From Elusimicrobiota bacterium (GTDB lineage Bacteria; Elusimicrobiota; Elusimicrobia; UBA1565; UBA9628), in the NCBI GenBank assembly GCA_028717525.1, contig JAQUNT010000215.1, positions 1 to 5,114 on the forward strand: a stretch of DNA of 5,114 nucleotides, read 5' to 3'. Shown here piece by piece: positions 4,938 to 5,114 of the stretch (positions within the stretch are counted from its first letter, which is position 1; every line of letters starts with the position of its first letter). A program made the position numbers and the translations under genes. The notes under the pieces were generated by a model. That model was not told the origin of the DNA, searched no databases, and saw only the letters and a list, made by a program, of their open reading frames with translations.

Positions 4938-5114
4938 AATGCCTCGGAGGGGCGACCTCTTCGGCTCGGTGCCGCCCGGGATCCCGTCCGGCTGTCTCCG
5001 TCTCCGTCCGGGTAGGAGGGCGACCACCTTCATGGGAAGGGTAGCCCGCGCCGCCCTCGGACCCCAGGGCCATGAGGGGCAACGGCGTCTGGGTCCAACG
5101 GCCCATGGCCCGAT
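4938..5114. other. Right-edge region with no convincing gene
   Basis: About 180 bases of G+C-rich sequence. Two weak options exist. Plus strand: ATG at 5032 is preceded by AGGAGGG (5014-5020), 11 bases upstream, and its frame stays open to the window edge (MGRVARAALGPQGHEG...), with no recognisable family. Minus strand: one frame entering from the right ends at TGA 5032-5030 after 27 residues, about 90 bases before the terminator-like hairpin; the other two minus frames run on without stop into the 238-aa gene region. Neither peptide looks clearly like protein. I saw no riboswitch consensus, tRNA or repeat array here. Confidence 0.3.

Noticed and set aside
4981..5020. Short GTCTCCGTCTCCGTCC run as a tandem repeat
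   Set aside because: It is only about two and a half copies of a 6-base unit, within what G+C-rich sequence gives by chance.
4938..5031. Riboswitch in the region right of the hairpin
   Set aside because: Compared by memory with c-di-GMP, TPP, cobalamin, SAH and fluoride consensus elements on both strands; no match to their conserved cores was seen.
4827..5033. Upstream extension of the 238-aa gene to an ATG at 5033
   Set aside because: It would cross the promoter-like element and the hairpin, is rich in Arg and Pro, and would bury the signal peptide about 70 residues inside the protein.

Overview
The window is strongly G+C-rich bacterial DNA, packed with genes on both strands. It carries four complete genes and the 3' part of a fifth. 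Every complete product starts with a Sec-type or lipoprotein-type export signal, so this looks like a stretch of cell-envelope genes from a Gram-negative-type (diderm) bacterium. The secretin-type STN domains and the lipoprotein support a diderm envelope. Elusimicrobiota or Myxococcota/'delta' lineages would fit the style of the proteins and the base composition, but nothing here fixes the phylum. I see no mobile element, CRISPR array, tRNA or rRNA.

Layout, left to right. (1) 1-693, plus: C-terminal part of an SGNH/GDSL-type hydrolase ending in a TPR-like helical region. (2) 625-1353, minus: exported protein with an Ala/Pro/Lys linker and two secretin/TonB short N-terminal (STN-like) repeats; its 3' end overlaps gene 1 tail to tail. 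(3) 1354-1417: a short A+T-rich divergent promoter region containing a 10-bp palindrome. (4) 1418-2671, plus: exported sulfatase-superfamily (alkaline-phosphatase fold) enzyme with Thr where sulfatases carry the formylglycine Cys. (5) 2668-4113, minus: TPR lipoprotein whose stop codon shares the palindrome CTAG with the stop of gene 4. (6) 4110-4826, minus: exported, membrane-anchored protein of unknown function, coupled to the TPR gene by an ATGA overlap. (7) 4827-5114: promoter region of the minus-strand operon, a strong terminator-like hairpin, and about 180 bp at the right edge with no convincing gene.

How they may work together (inference): two exported hydrolase-fold enzymes (SGNH and sulfatase-like) sit beside three probable scaffold or adaptor proteins (an STN protein without a secretin barrel, a membrane-anchored protein and a TPR lipoprotein). 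This would suit modification or assembly of an envelope or surface polymer. The genes lie in divergent and convergent pairs rather than one operon, so a shared pathway is only a hypothesis. The only co-transcribed pair I can support is the 238-aa protein with the TPR lipoprotein.
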